A DNA stretch of 64,000 nucleotides, from contig WGMG01000009.1 of the NCBI GenBank assembly GCA_016125185.1, forward strand, positions 98,314-162,313. Direction: 5' to 3'. Shown here piece by piece: positions 52,756 to 61,762 of the stretch (within the stretch, counting starts at the first letter, position 1; each line of letters starts with the position of its first letter). The position numbers and the translations under genes are program-made. The notes beneath the pieces were generated by a model. The model saw nothing but the letters and a program-made list of their open reading frames with translations, was not told where the DNA came from and did no database searches. This DNA is from Armatimonadota bacterium (GTDB taxonomy: Bacteria; Armatimonadota; Fimbriimonadia; Fimbriimonadales; Fimbriimonadaceae).

Positions 52756-54072
52756 ATGACCGAAGGCTCCCCCCCAGGCGGCATCGGCCCGAACATTGCC
52801 ATTTCCATCCTGCTCCTCGTCGGGAGCGCGTTCTTCGTCGGCGGTGAGTATTCGCTGGTCTCGATGCGCCGTTCGCGCATGGAGGCGCTCGCTAAGAAAG
52901 GAAGCAAGAGCGCCAAAGACATCATTAAGATTTCGGAAAATCTTTCCCCCTTCATCGCCGGTACGCAGATTGGCATCACGATGATCGGCGTGGCGATGGG
53001 CACCTTCACCGAGCCGTTCGTCACCAACATCCTCACTAGCCAGTTTTCGGGCCTCGACCACCGCTTCACGCAGGTCATTTCATTCGCGCTCGTCCTCTTC
53101 TTCCTGGTCGTCTTGGGTGAGTTGATCCCCAAATACATCGCGCTGAAGTACCCCGAGCGGTACATCTTCGTCACGTACCGGCCCCTCGGCTTCTTCGTCA
53201 AGCTGTTTTCCGCCATCATCTGGTGCGCCCAGGGCGTCTCCCAGTTCTTGCTGAAGCCGTTAAAGATCGACATTCGGGAGACTGGCAAGGAGACCATCGC
53301 CAAGGAAGAACTGGTCATGATGATCCAGTCGACCACCACCGAAGGCGTGCTGGAAAAGGCGCACGCCGACCTCGTGTCGCGAGCCCTGCGGCTCGACGCG
53401 CTGGTGGCGCGGGACATCATGGTCCATCGCCTTGATATCAAGTGGCTGGACCTCGACCTCTCGGCCAGCGAGGTGATGTCCAAGATGTCACAGGTTCGCT
53501 ATTCGCGCGTACCCGTCTGTCGGGGTGATATCGACGACATCGTGGGCATTGTATACACCGTCGACCTTCTGCGAGCGTATTCGACGGCTGAATTCGACCT
53601 CGAAAGTCTGGCCCGGCCGTTCATCGCCATCCCGGAGAACCTGCCGATGGAGCGCATTGTGCAGACCATGCGTGAGAACAACACCCACGTCGTGATCGTG
53701 CTGGACGAATACGGCGGCACGAGCGGCCTGATCAGCCTGGAAGACGTGGTCGACGAAGTATTTGGCGAGCTCCAGGACGGCCCCGAAAGTGAGCGAGCGA
53801 CCATCGAAGTTCTCGCCAATGGACGCGTTTCTGCGCGGGCCGAGGTTCGCTACGACGAACTGGTGAGCCGCCTTGGCTTGGACCTGGACATCACAAACAA
53901 GACCGATTCGCTCGCGAACATGATCATCGAAAAGCTGGAACGCATTCCTCGTCCCGGGGACGCTATCGAGACCGACCTCGGCTCGCTTCGCGTCGAGAAC
54001 ATGGCGCGGAGACGCATCACCCGCGTCGGCATCACGATCAATCCTCAGCTTTTGGAAGAAAAATCGGGCTAA
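52756..54072 (+). CDS. CNNM/CorC-type hemolysin-family transporter
   Basis: 438 residues. DUF21 transmembrane domain (about 13-200) with four hydrophobic segments and the family blocks FVGGEYSLVSMRRSRMEAL, IGITMIGVAMGTFTEPF and LVVLGELIPKYIALKYPER. CBS domain pair about 215-340 (DIMVHRLDIKWLDLD, VIVLDEYGGTSGLISLEDV), then a CorC-type C-terminal domain (about 350-430). Members include CorC and CNNM Mg2+ efflux proteins; ion specificity here is not shown. It starts a few bases after the deacetylase stop, so it may be co-transcribed, and overlaps the convergent phoU by four bases. Confidence 0.9.
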   Translation: MTEGSPPGGIGPNIAISILLLVGSAFFVGGEYSLVSMRRSRMEALAKKGSKSAKDIIKISENLSPFIAGTQIGITMIGVAMGTFTEPFVTNILTSQFSGLDHRFTQVISFALVLFFLVVLGELIPKYIALKYPERYIFVTYRPLGFFVKLFSAIIWCAQGVSQFLLKPLKIDIRETGKETIAKEELVMMIQSTTTEGVLEKAHADLVSRALRLDALVARDIMVHRLDIKWLDLDLSASEVMSKMSQVRYSRVPVCRGDIDDIVGIVYTVDLLRAYSTAEFDLESLARPFIAIPENLPMERIVQTMRENNTHVVIVLDEYGGTSGLISLEDVVDEVFGELQDGPESERATIEVLANGRVSARAEVRYDELVSRLGLDLDITNKTDSLANMIIEKLERIPRPGDAIETDLGSLRVENMARRRITRVGITINPQLLEEKSG

Positions 54073-54713
54073 ACCCCAGGCGGCGGCTCGTCGATCATCT
54101 GCATGCGCTTGGCGATCGAGACTGCATGGTCCGACACATGCTCTAGCGCGTGGAACACTTCGATCGTCCGCACCAGCCCACCGGCGTTGTTCGCGTCTTC
54201 CTTGAACATCTCCAGCAGTTGGTCGCGGGCTCGACTGTAAGCCGAATCCACTTCGTTATCGCGATCCACAATCGACCGCGCAAGGTCAGGATCGAATTCG
54301 GAGTAGAGCCGCAACGCGCTCATGAACTGCAGGCGAGACACCTCGCTCAGCTCGTTCAGTTGCTTCTTCATCGTCGCCGGGAAGTTCGTCCCCAGCTTTA
54401 GGCTCCGCCGCGCGAGCTTGACCGCGTCGTCGGCGACCTCCTCGATCTCGCCGACCACGCCGAGGGTCGACACTAAAAAGCGAAGATCGGATGCAACTGG
54501 ACTCTCTTGGACGACGAAGGTGATCGCCTCCATGATCGTCTTTCGTTCGGCAACGTCGACAGCATCGTCTTCGCGAATAACTTCATTGGCCAGCCCCGGA
54601 TTCGAAGTAATCACCGACTCAGAGGCCTTGCGCACCATTTCGTGCGCTTGGTTCCCCATAGCAATTACATGGCTTCGAATGTCGAGCAGCCTTTCTTCGT
54701 AGTGAATTCGCAC
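54069..54713 (-). CDS. phoU: PhoU phosphate signalling regulator
   Basis: 214 residues, two three-helix repeats. Each carries the metal-binding acidic motif of PhoU: EEVADDAVKLARR in the first half and EHVSDHAVSIAKRM in the second. PhoU connects the Pst phosphate transporter to the PhoR kinase. Neither pst nor phoBR genes are near it; it stands alone beside unrelated genes. The stop overlaps by four bases with the CorC-type gene on the other strand. The start (MRIHYEERLLDIRSHVIAMG) is the family's usual beginning. Confidence 0.95.
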   Translation of the reverse strand: MRIHYEERLLDIRSHVIAMGNQAHEMVRKASESVITSNPGLANEVIREDDAVDVAERKTIMEAITFVVQESPVASDLRFLVSTLGVVGEIEEVADDAVKLARRSLKLGTNFPATMKKQLNELSEVSRLQFMSALRLYSEFDPDLARSIVDRDNEVDSAYSRARDQLLEMFKEDANNAGGLVRTIEVFHALEHVSDHAVSIAKRMQMIDEPPPGV

Positions 54714-54749
54714 CGTCTTTCTGTTCTTAACATTATGACGGTAGAAATC

Positions 54750-56099
54750 TTATTTGTATTGGGGTGAAAACAGCGGGGTCGCAAAGTTGCCGGAACTTCC
54801 GGTCAGATTCTTCACATCCGAGCCGTTACTCGTAGCGAGGAAAATCGCCTGCTTGCCGCCATCTTCCTTCACAAACGCGATCTGTCGTCCATTGGGGCTG
54901 AACGTTGGGTCGGTCACAATTCCCGGAACCAACAGCGACGCGCCCTGAATTCCGTTTTCGACAAACGGGCAGGAGTTCAGCGACGTGACCTCCATGTTGC
55001 CTTCGCCCTTGTACTTACCGGCCAGGAACATCATCGAGTTGCCGTCCGGCGAGACCACCGGCGACGCAAAGCATAACTCTTTGTTCGGGCTCGCGCCAAT
55101 CATCTGCATGCCAAGGTTGCCACCCTGATCGACGGTGCGGAGAATGGCGTTGCTAAATCCGTACTTGATGGGCTTGCCATCCGGCCCTTCGACCGGGTTG
55201 CCCTGATCGTCGAGGATCGGAAGCACGTCGGTGAGGGTGAAAACCAGTCCGCCCGAGACCGGATCGACTGCGATGTTGATCTTTTCGGCGATGAAGACGA
55301 GTCGCGGAGGTCGCATGCGCCCCTGATCATCCGGCTCCGAATCCTGCACGATCAGCGATTCGCCGCGGTCCTCGCGCTTCATAACCGCCGCGATGTAGCG
55401 GCGATGGCCGAACCAGCGGGCCGTCTTAAAGCTCTGGCCGTACCGCTTGTACAGCACTTCGAAGGTGCCCGTCTGGCCGCCCTCGGGATCCGAACTCGTC
55501 TGCTTGCTCGGCGGCATCACCGGCGTGCTCTTCGAGGTCTTCGGTTCAAATCGGTGCACGGTTCCCCGGACGATAACTAGGCCCATCAGGTCGCCCTTGC
55601 CGGTTTCCTGGGCGTCGAAGCTGAGGTCGCTTCGGCTGGCGCGGTCCACCGACCGCTGATCGGGGTCGCCGTTGCTGGCGGGGTTCCATCGGAAAATCTG
55701 GTAGCCGGAGTTCATCCGGTCGCTAATGAAGAAAAGTCGGTTGCCGTCCGGCTGCCAAGCGAGGTCGCGGTCGGTGTTTTCCGCCGTATAGCCGCTCGAA
55801 GCCGTCACCTTGCCGCTGGGGTCGATGACGACTGCCTGCGAACCCTCGTCCAGCTTGAGCGCCGCGATCATCTTCGAGGAATCGATCGGGAAGATGATGT
55901 CGCCCTTCTGGCCGACGAACCAATATAGGGCGTAACTGATGCCCACCAGCAAGATCGCCATGATCGCCAGTCGCTTGGCGGTTCGGGGCCGAATGCCTGT
56001 GCGAACCTTCTCTTCGACGGCGGATGCGGCCGGAGTCGGCTTGGGTTCTTCAGCCGCGGTTTCTTCGGCTGTTGTCGGCTCTTCTGTCGGTTCGCTCAT
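54750..56099 (-). CDS. membrane-anchored beta-propeller (TolB/PD40-like) protein
   Basis: 449 residues. An acidic, Pro/Thr/Glu-rich cytoplasmic tail (about 1-40), then one transmembrane segment (about 45-62, LAIMAILLVGISYALYWFVG) and an external domain of repeated beta-blades with WD40-like PD40 patterns: DLAWQPDGNRLFFISDRM, PDGNSMMFLAGKYKG, TFSPNGRQIAFVKEDGGK. Blades of this kind form a beta-propeller that binds other proteins. TolB is the best known relative, but this one is membrane-anchored. A role in envelope protein contacts is inferred. It is monocistronic: phoU and fmt lie on either side on the same strand with spacers. Confidence 0.8.
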   Translation of the reverse strand: MSEPTEEPTTAEETAAEEPKPTPAASAVEEKVRTGIRPRTAKRLAIMAILLVGISYALYWFVGQKGDIIFPIDSSKMIAALKLDEGSQAVVIDPSGKVTASSGYTAENTDRDLAWQPDGNRLFFISDRMNSGYQIFRWNPASNGDPDQRSVDRASRSDLSFDAQETGKGDLMGLVIVRGTVHRFEPKTSKSTPVMPPSKQTSSDPEGGQTGTFEVLYKRYGQSFKTARWFGHRRYIAAVMKREDRGESLIVQDSEPDDQGRMRPPRLVFIAEKINIAVDPVSGGLVFTLTDVLPILDDQGNPVEGPDGKPIKYGFSNAILRTVDQGGNLGMQMIGASPNKELCFASPVVSPDGNSMMFLAGKYKGEGNMEVTSLNSCPFVENGIQGASLLVPGIVTDPTFSPNGRQIAFVKEDGGKQAIFLATSNGSDVKNLTGSSGNFATPLFSPQYK

Positions 56100-56156
56100 G
56101 AGGTTCTACTAAGGGATTATGTCATCGTGGCGGAATTCGGTTCCAGATTCCGGTTC

Positions 56157-57065
56157 TCAGGCAAGGCTATCTCCCACCGCCAGACGCCTTCCCGCCGCCC
56201 ATGCGGCCCCGCTCATCGCGGGCTTTCCTTCGGGCTGCACGGTGTGGAGTTCCAGGCTTCCGCCCTCGAAGGCCACGGTCAAAGGGTTGAGGGCAAGAAT
56301 TCGGCCATTCGCTCCAGTCGCCTCGCCGCGCCGAGCCTCTTTGATCTTGAGCCGCCCCTGGTTTGTGTTGAGGAAAACGGACGGGGCCGGGGTGAACGCA
56401 CGGAAGCGGTTGTACTCCTCGACCGCACTCCGCTCGAATTGAAGTTCGGTCTCCGTTCGGTCAATTTTGTTTGCGTAAGTCGCCTGGTCGTGGTCCTGCA
56501 CCTCACGCGGATAGTTGCCGACCGCCAGCCGGTCGATCCACTCGACCACCAGATCGCGAGCGATCTCGCTCAGGCGTGTCTGAAGCTCGCCATAGGTTTC
56601 GTCTGGGCCGATGGGCGTCTTGGCGATGGCGATCATGTCGCCGGTATCCATGCCCTTGTCCATCTGCATCAGCGTTACGCCCGTCTCGGCGTCGCCGTTG
56701 AGGATGGACCGTTGGATCGGTGCCGCACCGCGATAGGCGGGCAGGATGGAGCCGTGCAGGTTGATGCCGCCGTTCTTGGCCGTCTCCAAAAGTCGAAGCG
56801 AGAGAATTTGGCCGTACGCCGCCACCACGTGGACATCGGCCTCCAGCGCTGCCACCTGCTCCACAAACTCGGCGGCCCGAGCCTTCTCTGGCGTCTCGAC
56901 CGGCAATCCCAATTCCAATGCGGCCTGTTTGACCGGGCTCGGGTGGAGCTTCATGCCGCGCCCAGACGGACGGTCGGGCTGGCTGACGACCAGCACCACG
57001 TGCGGAGCCAGCGCCCGCAGGGCGGGCACCGCGAAGTCATTGGTTCCGAAATAAACGATTCTCAC
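56157..57065 (-). CDS. fmt: methionyl-tRNA formyltransferase
   Basis: 302 residues. Adds a formyl group to initiator Met-tRNA. The catalytic set is intact: N102, H104 (NLHGSILPAYRG) and D140 (MDTGD). N-terminal Rossmann-type domain starts RIVYFGTNDFAVPAL; the C-terminal OB-like domain begins near residue 205. The order fmt-def matches the common bacterial pair, with def ahead of it on this strand and a four-base overlap (57062-57065), so the pair is co-translated. The start is fixed by that overlap. Confidence 0.97.
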   Translation of the reverse strand: MRIVYFGTNDFAVPALRALAPHVVLVVSQPDRPSGRGMKLHPSPVKQAALELGLPVETPEKARAAEFVEQVAALEADVHVVAAYGQILSLRLLETAKNGGINLHGSILPAYRGAAPIQRSILNGDAETGVTLMQMDKGMDTGDMIAIAKTPIGPDETYGELQTRLSEIARDLVVEWIDRLAVGNYPREVQDHDQATYANKIDRTETELQFERSAVEEYNRFRAFTPAPSVFLNTNQGRLKIKEARRGEATGANGRILALNPLTVAFEGGSLELHTVQPEGKPAMSGAAWAAGRRLAVGDSLA

Positions 57066-57589
57066 TCGGCGTCGAATTTGTCCGGGTCGGTCCAGTGCAG
57101 CGTCGCCAGATCGACCTTATCGGTGAAGAGGATTCCGTCGAGGTGGTCGATTTCGTGTTGCACCACCCGCGCCGGCATGCCTTCCAGTTCGAAAATCAGC
57201 TCGCGACCCTTGCGGTCCATCGCCTCGACCTCCACAAACTGTGCGCGCTTGACGTCGCCGTACAGGCCGGGGATCGAAAGGCACCCTTCCTGGCCGATCT
57301 GCTCGCCGTCGGCCTTGATGATTTTGGGATTGATGAGCGCGGTGGGCTTGAAGTCGAGCGGCGCGATGACGATAATCCGCTGACTGATTCCCATTTGCGG
57401 AGCGGCGAGACCGACGCCGTTGGCCTTTCGCATGGCGCGCATCATTTCGTTAATGATGAACTCGGTCTTTTTGCCAAGCTTGGCCTCGGCCGCGACCCTG
57501 CGCAGGACCGGATCGGGAATCTTGACGATGGGGCGCTCATCGTTGCGAACGTATAGGTGCTTATATTCGTCCGGAACGACGATCTCCAT
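57062..57589 (-). CDS. def: peptide deformylase
   Basis: 175 residues. Removes the formyl group from new proteins, using Fe2+ or Zn2+. The three family motifs are present: GVGLAAPQ (58-65), EGCLS (101-105, cysteine ligand) and QHEIDH (144-149, two histidine ligands and the catalytic glutamate). The N-terminus is about 20 residues longer than short forms. It forms a coupled pair with fmt. The transcript probably starts in the 40-base spacer shared with the divergent acetylxylan esterase gene. Confidence 0.97.
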   Translation of the reverse strand: MEIVVPDEYKHLYVRNDERPIVKIPDPVLRRVAAEAKLGKKTEFIINEMMRAMRKANGVGLAAPQMGISQRIIVIAPLDFKPTALINPKIIKADGEQIGQEGCLSIPGLYGDVKRAQFVEVEAMDRKGRELIFELEGMPARVVQHEIDHLDGILFTDKVDLATLHWTDPDKFDAE

Positions 57590-57629
57590 GCTCTCTATTG
57601 TGGCTTAAAAAAAGGGTTAAATTCCGGCT

Positions 57630-58583
57630 ATGCCGCTCGTGGACATGCCGCTCGACGATCTCCTCCAGTACAAGGGGAGGAACCCGCGTCCCAGCGATTT
57701 CGATTTCTTCTGGAACGACGCGCTCAAGGAGTTGGCCGACACCGCCCCCCTGCTGGAGATCACCAAGAAGGACTTCCCCTCCTGCTTTGCCGAGTGCTTC
57801 GAGCTTCGGTTTCGGGGCACGCGCGGCGGGAGCGTGTTCGCCAAATATGTGCGGCCCAAGGGCAAAAAGGAGTGCCCGGTGCTCCTGCGGTTCCACGGCT
57901 ACTCTGGCAATAGCGGCGACTGGCTCGGGCACCTCTCGTGGGCGGCGCAGGGCTTCGCAGTAGCGTCGATGGACTGCCGCGGGCAGGGCGGCTACTCGGA
58001 AGACACCGGTGTGTATTCGGGCATGACCCTTCGCGGTCACATCGTGCGCGGCCTGGACGGCCCGGCCGAGCAGATGTACTTCCGTAACGTGTTTTTGGAT
58101 ACGGCTCAGTTGGCGCGAGTCGTGGCCGACTTCGACGAGGTCAATCCCACGCGCATTGGGGCGACGGGCGGCTCGCAAGGCGGAGGGTTGACCTTGGCTT
58201 GCGCCGCGCTGGCGCCGGTCAAGAAGTGCGCGCCGGTCTTCCCGTTCCTGTGCGACTACAAGCGGGTGTGGGAAATGGACCTGGCCAAGGACGCCTACGA
58301 CGAACTGCGCTACTTCTTCCGCTCCTTCGACCCCCGGCACGAGCGGGAAGAGGAGATCTTTATGAAGCTGGGTTACATCGACAACCAGCACCTGGCGACG
58401 CGGATCAAGGGCGAAGTGCTGTTGGTGGGCGGCTTGATGGACACGATCACCCCGCCGAGCACGTACTTCGCGGCGTATAACCGAATCACGGCGAAGAAAC
58501 GGCACGTGATCTACCCCGACTTCGGCCACGAAGGTCTGCCGGGTAGCGACGACCTGATCTGGGAGTTCTTCGCGGATCTGTAA
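57630..58583 (+). CDS. acetylxylan esterase / cephalosporin-C deacetylase family
   Basis: 317 residues. Alpha/beta hydrolase of the AXE1 type: MPLVDMPLDDLLQYKGRN, then the loop with DFDFFWNDAL, PVLLRFHGYSG, SMDCRGQGG, the nucleophile elbow GGSQGGG, then DTITPPSTYFAAYN (acidic triad residue) and DFGHEGLPG (histidine). Enzymes of this group are hexameric and deacetylate xylo-oligosaccharides and other small acetylated sugars. No signal peptide, consistent with a cytoplasmic enzyme. The start has a weak ribosome-binding site. Downstream are the three-hairpin repeats of the transposase region. Confidence 0.92.
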   Translation: MPLVDMPLDDLLQYKGRNPRPSDFDFFWNDALKELADTAPLLEITKKDFPSCFAECFELRFRGTRGGSVFAKYVRPKGKKECPVLLRFHGYSGNSGDWLGHLSWAAQGFAVASMDCRGQGGYSEDTGVYSGMTLRGHIVRGLDGPAEQMYFRNVFLDTAQLARVVADFDEVNPTRIGATGGSQGGGLTLACAALAPVKKCAPVFPFLCDYKRVWEMDLAKDAYDELRYFFRSFDPRHEREEEIFMKLGYIDNQHLATRIKGEVLLVGGLMDTITPPSTYFAAYNRITAKKRHVIYPDFGHEGLPGSDDLIWEFFADL

Positions 58584-58594
58584 GGTCGAAGTTT

Positions 58595-58688
58595 GATGCG
58601 ACCCACAAGGGGTCGGTTCGGGGTCACGCCATCCAGGGTCTGAGCTACGCGCCGACCACCTGGCTACCAGATAGGACCCTCCGGGTCC
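58595..58688 (+). repeat. three-hairpin element, A-type copy 1
   Basis: Starts GATGCGACCCACAAGGGGTCG and ends GGACCCTCCGGGTCC. Hairpins: CGACCC-acaag-GGGTCG; a central imperfect one around CCAGGG to CCTGG; and GGACCC-tcc-GGGTCC. It is about 94 bases. A-type copies are inverse in orientation to B-type ones. Confidence 0.85.
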
Positions 58689-58765
58689 GCCCGCTCAATG
58701 AATCCAGAGTCAATCCAAGGGCTATCAAATTGCTAACCGATGGGAGTTCGCCTGCAGAATTCACC

Positions 58766-58851
58766 GATCCGAAGGATCGTATCTGGTAGCCAGGGTGTGC
58801 TTGCACCCCTGGACTTGCCACCCCAACAAAACGACCCGGATGGGTCGCATC
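58766..58851 (-). repeat. three-hairpin element, B-type copy 1
   Basis: Starts GATCCGAAGGATC, contains CTGGTAGCCAGGGTGTGC and CTTGCACCCCTGG, and ends CGACCCGGATGGGTCGCATC. Hairpins: GATCC-gaa-GGATC; CCAGGgtg-tgctt-gcacCCCTGG; CGACCC-ggat-GGGTCG. It is about 86 bases. Confidence 0.9.
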
Positions 58852-58970
58852 AAATCCCTCACAATTGTCGAACAATAGTGAGAAAGACGTCAGCGAAGCT
58901 GGGATTCACCTGTGCGATATCAAACCACAAACGCGCTTGACCACCAGAAACGTGCCTCACGACCGAGCCC

Positions 58971-59056
58971 GATCCGTAGGATCGTATCAGGTAGCCAGGG
59001 TGTGCTTGCACCCCTGGACGAGCCACCACAAAACCACGACCCGGATGGGTCGCATC
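58971..59056 (-). repeat. three-hairpin element, B-type copy 2, beside the transposase
   Basis: Same layout as copy 1 with GATCCGTAGGATC as first hairpin. It ends two bases before the transposase stop codon, so it lies directly at the 3' end of that gene. Confidence 0.9.
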
Positions 59057-59058
59057 AA

Positions 59059-59499
59059 TTAGTCCAAAAGAGCTTCATCGAACTCAATTCCGGCATACCG
59101 AAGGAGTTCGATGAATTCTTCTCGGAACGACTTTTTCTGATGGTGCTCGGCCTGATTCTCGATGTATTTCTTCACACCGCCAAGCCGTTCTGGACTTACC
59201 GAAAAGGCACCATAACCTTCTTGCCAGGCGAAATCCCGTTGGCGCTCGCGCATCCAGTGGGACGAAGCCTTTTTGACTTCCCTCACAAGATCTGAAACGC
59301 TCTGAGTCGTCCTCATTCCAAACAGGAGATGAACGTGGTCGGCAACCCCACCAACGATGACCGATTGCGCCCCGAGTCCATTGACCGTTCCACCGAGGTA
59401 GCGGTGAACCTCATCAATGACGTCGGGGTGGAACGACGGATGCCGCCCCTTGGTGCTATACACGACATGGACGTGGAGGCTGGCATATGTCGAAGGCAT
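59059..59499 (-). CDS. REP-associated tyrosine transposase (IS200/IS605 Y1 type)
   Basis: 146 residues. Metal-coordinating HUH motif is DHVHLLF (HVH) near 57. The catalytic tyrosine is in GGVKKYIENQAEHHQKK. The N-terminus MPSTYASLHVHVVYSTKGRH is the usual start, with the first conserved HVHVVYSTK. Length fits REP-associated tyrosine transposases (RAYTs), which lack the second gene of true IS605 and are thought to work on palindromic REP elements. Here structured elements of one kind lie on both sides: A-type 19 bases before the start codon, B-type two bases after the stop. No terminal inverted repeats, partner gene or target duplication is visible, so the gene is probably resident, not a free insertion sequence. 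Confidence 0.92.
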   Translation of the reverse strand: MPSTYASLHVHVVYSTKGRHPSFHPDVIDEVHRYLGGTVNGLGAQSVIVGGVADHVHLLFGMRTTQSVSDLVREVKKASSHWMRERQRDFAWQEGYGAFSVSPERLGGVKKYIENQAEHHQKKSFREEFIELLRYAGIEFDEALLD

Positions 59500-59517
59500 T
59501 GTTGGGACATGTTATCC

Positions 59518-59612
59518 GATGCGACCCACAAGGGGTCGATTTGGGGGCGTACTGTCCAGGGGTCTGCGCTCCGCGCCGACCGCCTGGCTACCAGATTGGA
59601 CCCTCCGGGTCC
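59518..59612 (+). repeat. three-hairpin element, A-type copy 2, beside the transposase
   Basis: Starts GATGCGACCCACAAGGGGTCG, ends GGACCCTCCGGGTCC, about 95 bases. It begins 19 bases upstream of the transposase start codon. Confidence 0.88.
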
Positions 59613-59682
59613 TTGAACTACATGAACACCCATTCAAACGTTATCGATGACCAAACAAGGGGATCCGTCACCGGATTGGACC

Positions 59683-59769
59683 GATCCGAAGGATCGAATC
59701 TGGTAGCCAGGGTGTGCTTGCACCCCTGGAACGGACACGATTACGGCCACGACCCGGATGGGTCGCATC
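59683..59769 (-). repeat. three-hairpin element, B-type copy 3
   Basis: Starts GATCCGAAGGATCG and ends CGACCCGGATGGGTCGCATC, about 87 bases, with the CCAGGGTGTGCTTGCACCCC block in the middle. It lies 65 bases before the sialate O-acetylesterase start. Confidence 0.88.
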
Positions 59770-59833
59770 AAATCACTCAAAATCTCAAACGACTCAACCC
59801 GCCAAACCTGAGCCATAATAGAGGAACACCAGG

Positions 59834-61762
59834 ATGGTCTTAGCCAATTTCGCCCTTGGCTTGCAAATGATGTTGCGCCCGGCGCCTCTTTTCGCCGACC
59901 ACATGGTGCTACCCCGAGGTTCCTCGGTTCCCGTATTCGGCCTCGGCATCCCCGGCAAGACCGTCGAAGTCCAATTCGGCACCTTCAAATCCCAAAGCCT
60001 CGTCCAGCCCGAGGGCACCTGGAAGGTCGTGCTTCCACCCCAAGCCCCCGGTGGGCCGTTCACGATGAAGATCAAGTCGGCCGGGCAGGTGACCACCATT
60101 TCCGACATTCTCGTGGGCGACGTGTGGCTGTGTAGCGGCCAAAGCAACATGGAGTGGCCCGTCTCGCGGTGCAAGGAGGTCGACGAGATGAAGACCAAAG
60201 TCGACTCCGAGATTCGCCAGTTCCGCGTCGTGCGACAGAGCGTCGAAGCTCCCCTGCGCGAGGTGCGCGGCAACTGGGTCGTTGGTTCGCCGTCATCAAT
60301 CGGCAATTGGTCGGCCATCGGCCTCGCCTTCGCCATCGAGGTCCACCAGAAGATCAAGATTCCCATCGGCCTGATCCAAGCCACCTGGGGCGGAACCCGC
60401 ATCGAAGCCTGGATGAGCCAGCGGTCGCTTGAATCCGATCCCCGCCTGAAACCGCTGATCGACGAGTACTACGCCAATCTCACCGGATTCCAGAGCCGCC
60501 TGAACCAATGGCAGTCCGCCGCCGACGCCTGGGACGCCAAAAACGAAAAGAAGGACCCCGGCAACGCGGGATTCGACAAAGGCTGGCACCGCCCCGAATT
60601 CAACGACAAAGACTGGGCCGACATCTCGCTCCCCGAGCCCTGGGAGCAGGACGAAACCAAGGACGTGGACGGCGCGAGTTGGTACCGATTCCACTTCAAG
60701 CTCCCCCGCGACTGGGAGGGCAAGGGTCTGCGCCTCGAACTCGGATTCATCGGCAACGACGACTCGACCTACGTGAACGGTCTCAAGGTCGGTGGCACAT
60801 TTGGAAAGCTGAAGGGCCGCTCGTACTACCTCGGCCCCGGAGTGATGCGCGAGGGTGAAAACGTCATCGCCGTGCGTGTGTGGAACCGCTCCGGCGAGGG
60901 AGGAATCCTTGGCCCCAACCTCAAGCTCGGACCCACCGACGGGGGCGCCTACATGGACCTCGCCACCACCTGGAAGACCAAAAACGAACTGGTCATCGAG
61001 CCGTCCGACGACCCCGCCAACAAGCGGCCAATCCGGCCGATGGGCCCCGGCGACCGCAACGCCCCCGCCGGAGCATTCGACGGCATGATCGCTCCGATCA
61101 TCCCCTATGGAATCAAGGGTGTTCTCTGGTACCAAGGCGAGAACAACGTCGGCCAACCCGACGCCTATCGCACCGCCTTCCCCACCCTCATCGACGACTG
61201 GCGCGCCCGATGGAGCAAACCCAATCTGCCGTTCTTCTTCGTCCAACTTCCTGGCTACTCGCGGGCGGGCGAGCCCGACAAAAAGCAGTGGGCCGAACTT
61301 CGCGACGCCCAGCTATCCGGCCTCAACCTGCCGTACGTCCGCATGGTCGTCAGCATCGACCAGGTCGATCCCGACACCATCCATCCGATCAAGAAATACG
61401 AGATCGGGCGGCGATTGGCCAACCTCGCGCTGGCCCAGGTGTACGGTTCCGGCGCTTACGCCTTCAGCCCCATTATTGGCTCGGTCAAGCTCAACGGAAA
61501 CTCGGCGCGACTGATCTTCGAAAATGCCTATCGCGGACTCAAATCCGCCGACGGAAACCCGATCCAGGGCTTCGAGGTCCTGGGCGACGACGGTGAATGG
61601 CATGCGGCCACCGCCGAGATCATGAGCCCCGCGGTGGTGGTGAAGGCCAAGGGCATCGACGACATCAAGGGCGTGCGCTACTGTTGGAGCGACGACCCGC
61701 GCGGCAACCTGGCCAACAGCGCCGGATTGCCAGCGGTGCCCTTCACCCGTCAGGGTTCCTGA
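59834..61762 (+). CDS. sialate O-acetylesterase-like protein (SASA)
   Basis: 642 residues. Block I is CSGQSNMEWP (nucleophile serine near 103). A later block is WYQGENNVG, and the late DPDTIHPIKKYEIGRRLA carries the DxxH catalytic pair. Between about 235 and 370 lies an inserted beta-sandwich (NDDSTYVNGLKVGG and ENVIAVRVWNRSGEGG), as in many plant-polymer-related members. Members remove acetyl groups from sialic acids or other sugars. The N-terminal 20 residues are hydrophobic (MVLANFALGLQMML) and may act as a weak signal. The 3' end overlaps the convergent PhoPQ-activated-type gene by 13 bases. Confidence 0.92.
   Translation: MVLANFALGLQMMLRPAPLFADHMVLPRGSSVPVFGLGIPGKTVEVQFGTFKSQSLVQPEGTWKVVLPPQAPGGPFTMKIKSAGQVTTISDILVGDVWLCSGQSNMEWPVSRCKEVDEMKTKVDSEIRQFRVVRQSVEAPLREVRGNWVVGSPSSIGNWSAIGLAFAIEVHQKIKIPIGLIQATWGGTRIEAWMSQRSLESDPRLKPLIDEYYANLTGFQSRLNQWQSAADAWDAKNEKKDPGNAGFDKGWHRPEFNDKDWADISLPEPWEQDETKDVDGASWYRFHFKLPRDWEGKGLRLELGFIGNDDSTYVNGLKVGGTFGKLKGRSYYLGPGVMREGENVIAVRVWNRSGEGGILGPNLKLGPTDGGAYMDLATTWKTKNELVIEPSDDPANKRPIRPMGPGDRNAPAGAFDGMIAPIIPYGIKGVLWYQGENNVGQPDAYRTAFPTLIDDWRARWSKPNLPFFFVQLPGYSRAGEPDKKQWAELRDAQLSGLNLPYVRMVVSIDQVDPDTIHPIKKYEIGRRLANLALAQVYGSGAYAFSPIIGSVKLNGNSARLIFENAYRGLKSADGNPIQGFEVLGDDGEWHAATAEIMSPAVVVKAKGIDDIKGVRYCWSDDPRGNLANSAGLPAVPFTRQGS

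Noticed and set aside
56127-57383. 418-residue open frame on the plus strand
   Set aside because: Antisense to fmt and def.
59059-59499. transposase gene as part of a complete insertion sequence
   Set aside because: No terminal inverted repeats of its own, no second gene and no target duplication; the flanking repeats occur several times independently.
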